In this document: one piece after another, positions 61,227 through 64,000 of the stretch
Numbering within the stretch: position 1 is the stretch's first letter
How the letters are laid out: every line of letters starts with the position of its first letter
Assembly: GCA_963792385.1 (NCBI GenBank)
Contig: CAWBVZ010000006.1
Location: 124,001 to 188,000, forward strand
DNA: 64,000 nt
Direction: 5' to 3'
Origin: DASSUW01 sp963792385
GTDB lineage: Bacteria > Actinomycetota > Thermoleophilia > Solirubrobacterales > Solirubrobacteraceae
Notes under the pieces: model-generated
Told to the model about the DNA's origin: nothing
Database searches by the model: none
What the model saw: the letters and a program-made list of their open reading frames with translations, nothing else
Program-made: the position numbers and the translations under genes

Positions 61227-61633
61227 CAGGTCGTAGCGACGTCCGGCTCCGGGCGGTCGCCGACCTCGAGCCGGGTCAACTCGCTGCCGCGGCGCTCGAG
61301 CAGGGCGGCCTCCACGTCCCGGCCGGTCACCCGCTCCTGGTAGCTCGTCCCGTCCGCGCTCGTGTGCAGCGTGATGTCGAGATCGTGCGTGAGCGCGAGG
61401 CGCATGAAGTGGCCGCGGGCGAACTGGAGCGAAGGGATCGTGTCCGCGTACTGACTGCGTCGCTCCAGATAACAGAGTTGCGCCCGGTCAACTTCCACGA
61501 GCACCGCGTCGATCGCCCGCTCACGGGCGCGATCCGCCAGTTCCACGCCGGGCGGCCGCACAGGCTGGAGATTCCGGGCCGTGGTCCCGGCGATCACCAC
61601 GATGAGGCCGAGGAGGACAAAACGCCCGTCCAC
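61223..61633 (-). CDS. Short membrane-anchored protein, pilin-like
   Basis: A 136-aa protein with one N-terminal hydrophobic helix (VLLGLIVVIAGTTA) and a soluble domain. RERAIDAVLVEVDRAQLCYLERRSQYADTIPSLQF resembles the region after the N-terminal helix in type IV pilin/pseudopilin-like proteins, where an alpha helix is followed by a 'Y(A/T)..L..L' strand, but the typical GFTLIE prepilin signal is absent. It could be a membrane-anchored relative or unrelated. GTG start with TACCCT exactly seven bases upstream. Converges with the ESX operon, overlapping by four bases. Confidence 0.55.
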   Translation of the reverse strand: MDGRFVLLGLIVVIAGTTARNLQPVRPPGVELADRARERAIDAVLVEVDRAQLCYLERRSQYADTIPSLQFARGHFMRLALTHDLDITLHTSADGTSYQERVTGRDVEAALLERRGSELTRLEVGDRPEPDVATTC

Positions 61634-61640
61634 TCGAACC

Positions 61641-61646
61641 AGGGTA
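61641..61646 (-). promoter_or_regulatory. -10 box of a leaderless promoter for the pilin-like gene
   Basis: Minus strand TACCCT, seven bases, then GTG at 61633. Same geometry as the other five sites in this window. Confidence 0.55.
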
Positions 61647-61707
61647 TTCCCTCTTGCGTAGCCCTCGCTAGGTTTCCGTCAGTTGCCCCGGGGACCAAGG
61701 GGATCAC

Positions 61708-61735
61708 GGAGAGCCGACCCGGGCACCGGCTCTCC
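61708..61735 (+). promoter_or_regulatory. Hairpin in the 5' leader of the subtilisin-like gene
   Basis: GGAGAGCC (61708-61715) pairs perfectly with GGCTCTCC (61728-61735) around a 12-base loop, ending just before the SD GGGGAGG of the TTG start at 61752. A CCCCGGGG palindrome lies 14 bases upstream. Possibly a translational control element or mRNA-stabilising stem. Confidence 0.35.
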
Positions 61736-61751
61736 AAGGGGAGGTTCAAAG

Positions 61752-64000
61752 TTGAGCAGGATTTCTGCGCGCGGGGTTGTCCTCGCGCTGTTCGCACTCG
61801 CTGTCGTGGGTGCGCCGGCGGCGTCTGCCGCCGAACGGCAGACCTACATCGTGCAGCTCGCGGCCCCGCCGGTCTCGAGCTATACGGGCGGCACGCAGGG
61901 CATTCCGGCCACGAGCCCGAAGGCCACCGGCCGCCAGATCACACGGAGCGCGGACGCCGTGCAGGCGTACCGATCGTTCCTCGCCGACCGCCAGGCGGCG
62001 GTCCTCGGCCGGCTCGGGAGCGCCGCGCCCAAGCCGACGTACTCGTACCGGATGGCGTTCGCGGGCTTCGCCGCGGGCCTCACGTCCGACCAGGCGCGCA
62101 CGCTGCGGCGCGCTCCCGGCGTCGCGCGCGTGTGGCGCGACGCGGTCGCGAAGCCGCAGGCGGCCCCGACGCCCGACGAGTCGCTCGGCGGCAAGACCGG
62201 CGACGGCGCGTCCTACCTCGGGCTCACGACCGGCCTGTGGCAGAAGCTCGGCGGCGTCAACCACGCCGGTGAAGGCGTGATCGTCGGCGTGCTCGACACC
62301 GGCATCGTGCCGGAGCATCCGAGCTTCGCCGACCGGCCCGGCGCCGGCTACCGCGGCCCGCGCTTCACGCCGCCCGACGTGTGGGACGGCGCCTGCCAGG
62401 CGGGCGAGCGGTTCTCCACCAGCGACTGCAACAACAAGCTGATCGGCGCGCGCTACTTCGTCGACGGCTTCGGCCGCGACCGCGTCGACCCGACTCGGCT
62501 TCCTGTCGCCGCGCGACGACGACGGGCACGGCAGCCACACCGCCTCGACCGCCGCCGGCAACTTCGGCGTCGACCCCAGCGATCGACGGCAACGACCTCG
62601 GCGTCGACGTGATCTCGGGCATCGCCCCGCGCGCGTACGTCGCCGCGTACAAGGTCTGCTGGGAGTCCGACGTGTCCCCCGCGGGCTGCGCGAACTCCGA
62701 CTCGGTGGCCGCGATCGACCAGGCCGTCGCCGACGGCGTCGACGTCATCAACTACTCGATCGGATCGGACAGCAGCGCGCTGATCGGCCCGACGGAGGTC
62801 GCGTTCCTCGGCGCCTCCGACGCCGGCGTGTTCGTGGCGAACTCGGCCGGCAACGCCGGGCCGGGCGAGTCGACCGTCGGCTCGCCCGCAGCGGTGCCGT
62901 GGCTGACCACGGTCGCCGCCGCGTCGCTGGCGCGGACGTTCGAGGCCACCGCCACGGTCCACGCGGGCGGCGACGACGCTCGCCGTCAAGGGGGCATCGG
63001 TCACCAACGAGCTGCCGGAGACGCCCGCTCGTCGACGCGGCGACGTCCGCGGGGCCGGGCGTGTCCGCGGCGGACGCGGAGCTGTGCAAGCCCGACACGC
63101 TCGACGCGACGAAGGTCGCCGGCGCCGTCGTGCTGTGCAAGCGCGGCGACAACGACCGGATCGACAAGAGCCACAACGTGCTGCTCGCGGGCGGCGTGGG
63201 GATGATCCTCTACAACGTCTCCGACGCGCAGGAGCTCGTGACCGACACCCACTGGGTGCCGAGCGTGCACGTGTCGTTCACGGACGGCACGCGCGTGAAG
63301 GCTCTGATCGCCCGCGGTACGACCGCCGAGCTGACCGCTGGCAGCGCGACCGGCCTGCCGCGCGGCGGCATCCTCGCGGCGTTCTCGTCGCGCGGCCCGC
63401 AGACCGCGGTGCCGGACATCCCGAAGCCCGACGTCACAGCGCCGGGCGTGAACATCCTCGCGGCGGCGGCGCCTGAGCCGGCCGTCAGTTCCGGCCTGAA
63501 GCCGGGCGAGGTGTTCCAGTCGATCAGCGGCACCTCGATGGCCTCGCCGCACGTGGCGGGCGCGGCGGCGCTGCTCACGCAGCTCCACCCGCTGTTCACA
63601 CCGGCCGAGCTGAAGTCGTCGCTGATGACGAGCGCCAACCCGGACGTGCTGAAGGAGGACGGCGTCACGGACGCCAACGCCTTCGACAAGGGCTCCGGCG
63701 AGATCGACCCGAACAAGGCCGCCGACCCGGGCCTCGTGCTCGACACGACCACCGACGAGTACATCCGCTACCTCGAGGGCCAGGACCCCGATCTCGTGAT
63801 CGGGAGCCCGACGCCGATCGCGGCGACGGACCTGAACATCGCGTCGATATCCAACGCGAAGGTCCCAGGCGCGATCACGACCAGCAGGACGCTGGAGGCC
63901 GTGACGCAGGTCGCCACGCGCTGGGACGTCCGGCTCGAGGGCCTGCCGGGCTTCACGGCGACGTTCTCTCCGCGGAGCTTCACGCTCAAGCCGGGGTCGG
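61752..64000 (+). pseudogene. Secreted subtilisin-like serine protease (S8), partial, with four frame breaks
   Basis: A large extracellular protease, running off the window. TTG start with SD GGGGAGG; signal peptide (GVVLALFALAVVGAPAASAA); an I9-type propeptide (YIVQLAAPPVSSY to APGVARVWRD); then the catalytic triad: Asp in VGVLDTGIVPEHPSF, His in DDDGHGSHTASTAAG and Ser in SISGTSMASPHVAGAAAL. A PA-domain insertion (VAGAVVLCKRGDNDRID) precedes the serine, and an Fn3-like C-terminal domain begins before the window ends. The frame must be corrected near 62499, 62573-62575, 62971-62976 and 63024-63026, each by removing one base; after that the reading is continuous. All catalytic residues are then intact. 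Confidence 0.82.

Overview
The window is about 64 kb of very GC-rich (roughly 70% by eye), densely coded DNA with many ATGA/GTGA stop-start overlaps and frequent GTG starts. These traits, together with ESX-type small proteins, an MmyB-like regulator/SDR pair, a SufC/SufS/SufU cluster and secreted NHL/Ig-repeat proteins ending in a basic 'KVKCKLTKPN'-type C-terminus, point to Actinomycetota. Class Thermoleophilia (Solirubrobacterales-like) is the most likely placement; this is inference, because no rRNA is present. No tRNA, rRNA, CRISPR array or prophage was seen.

Layout. 1-3.7 kb: tail of an asparagine-synthetase-like gene, a YbdK-type carboxylate-amine ligase, a SnoaL-like protein, an FAD oxidoreductase and a secreted trypsin-like protease. 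3.7-16.7 kb: a LacI-family regulator with two palindromic operators, divergent from a long overlapping myo-inositol operon (iolE, sugar ABC transporter, a Gfo/Idh/MocA oxidoreductase, iolG, an RmlD-like reductase, iolC, a frameshifted iolD, iolB, iolA). 16.8-39.4 kb: mixed housekeeping and accessory genes: EamA exporter, SDRs, a secreted protein behind a structured leader, a histidine kinase/response regulator pair, a NodIJ-type ABC exporter, an ECF sigma factor with a SnoaL domain, several alpha/beta hydrolases, HD, ACT, STAS and RNHCP proteins, two metallo-beta-lactamase-fold proteins and a large frameshifted NHL/Ig-repeat surface protein. 39.5-42.4 kb: Rrf2-sufC-sufS-sufU without sufB or sufD. 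42.4-46.4 kb: SDR, IclR regulator, Ldh-family dehydrogenase and MHS transporter, which looks like one catabolic unit with a palindromic operator. 46.4-48.5 kb: an orphan histidine kinase and a REP-associated transposase (RAYT) with three palindromes; a fourth copy lies inside the RmlD-like gene 37 kb away. 48.5-53.7 kb: a FadR-controlled operon for a molybdenum hydroxylase whose Mo subunit is split into two genes, plus a cyclase-family hydrolase and an EthD-like protein. 53.8-55.6 kb: typA. 55.7-61.2 kb: an ESX-type polymorphic toxin operon: a small secreted partner, a 584-aa protein with a deaminase-like C-terminus, two tandem paralogous candidate immunity genes and a twice-repeated two-gene module. 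61.2-64 kb: a short pilin-like protein and a subtilisin-like protease that runs off the end and carries four frame breaks.

Two patterns cross the whole window. First, six genes have a TAnnnT box exactly seven bases before the start codon, which indicates leaderless transcription and helps fix their starts. Second, seven frame breaks in four genes all shift the frame in the same direction, and six look like single extra bases. Four of them fall within 530 bp near the right end. This looks more like insertion-type sequence error than decay, so the 'pseudogenes' may be intact in the organism.
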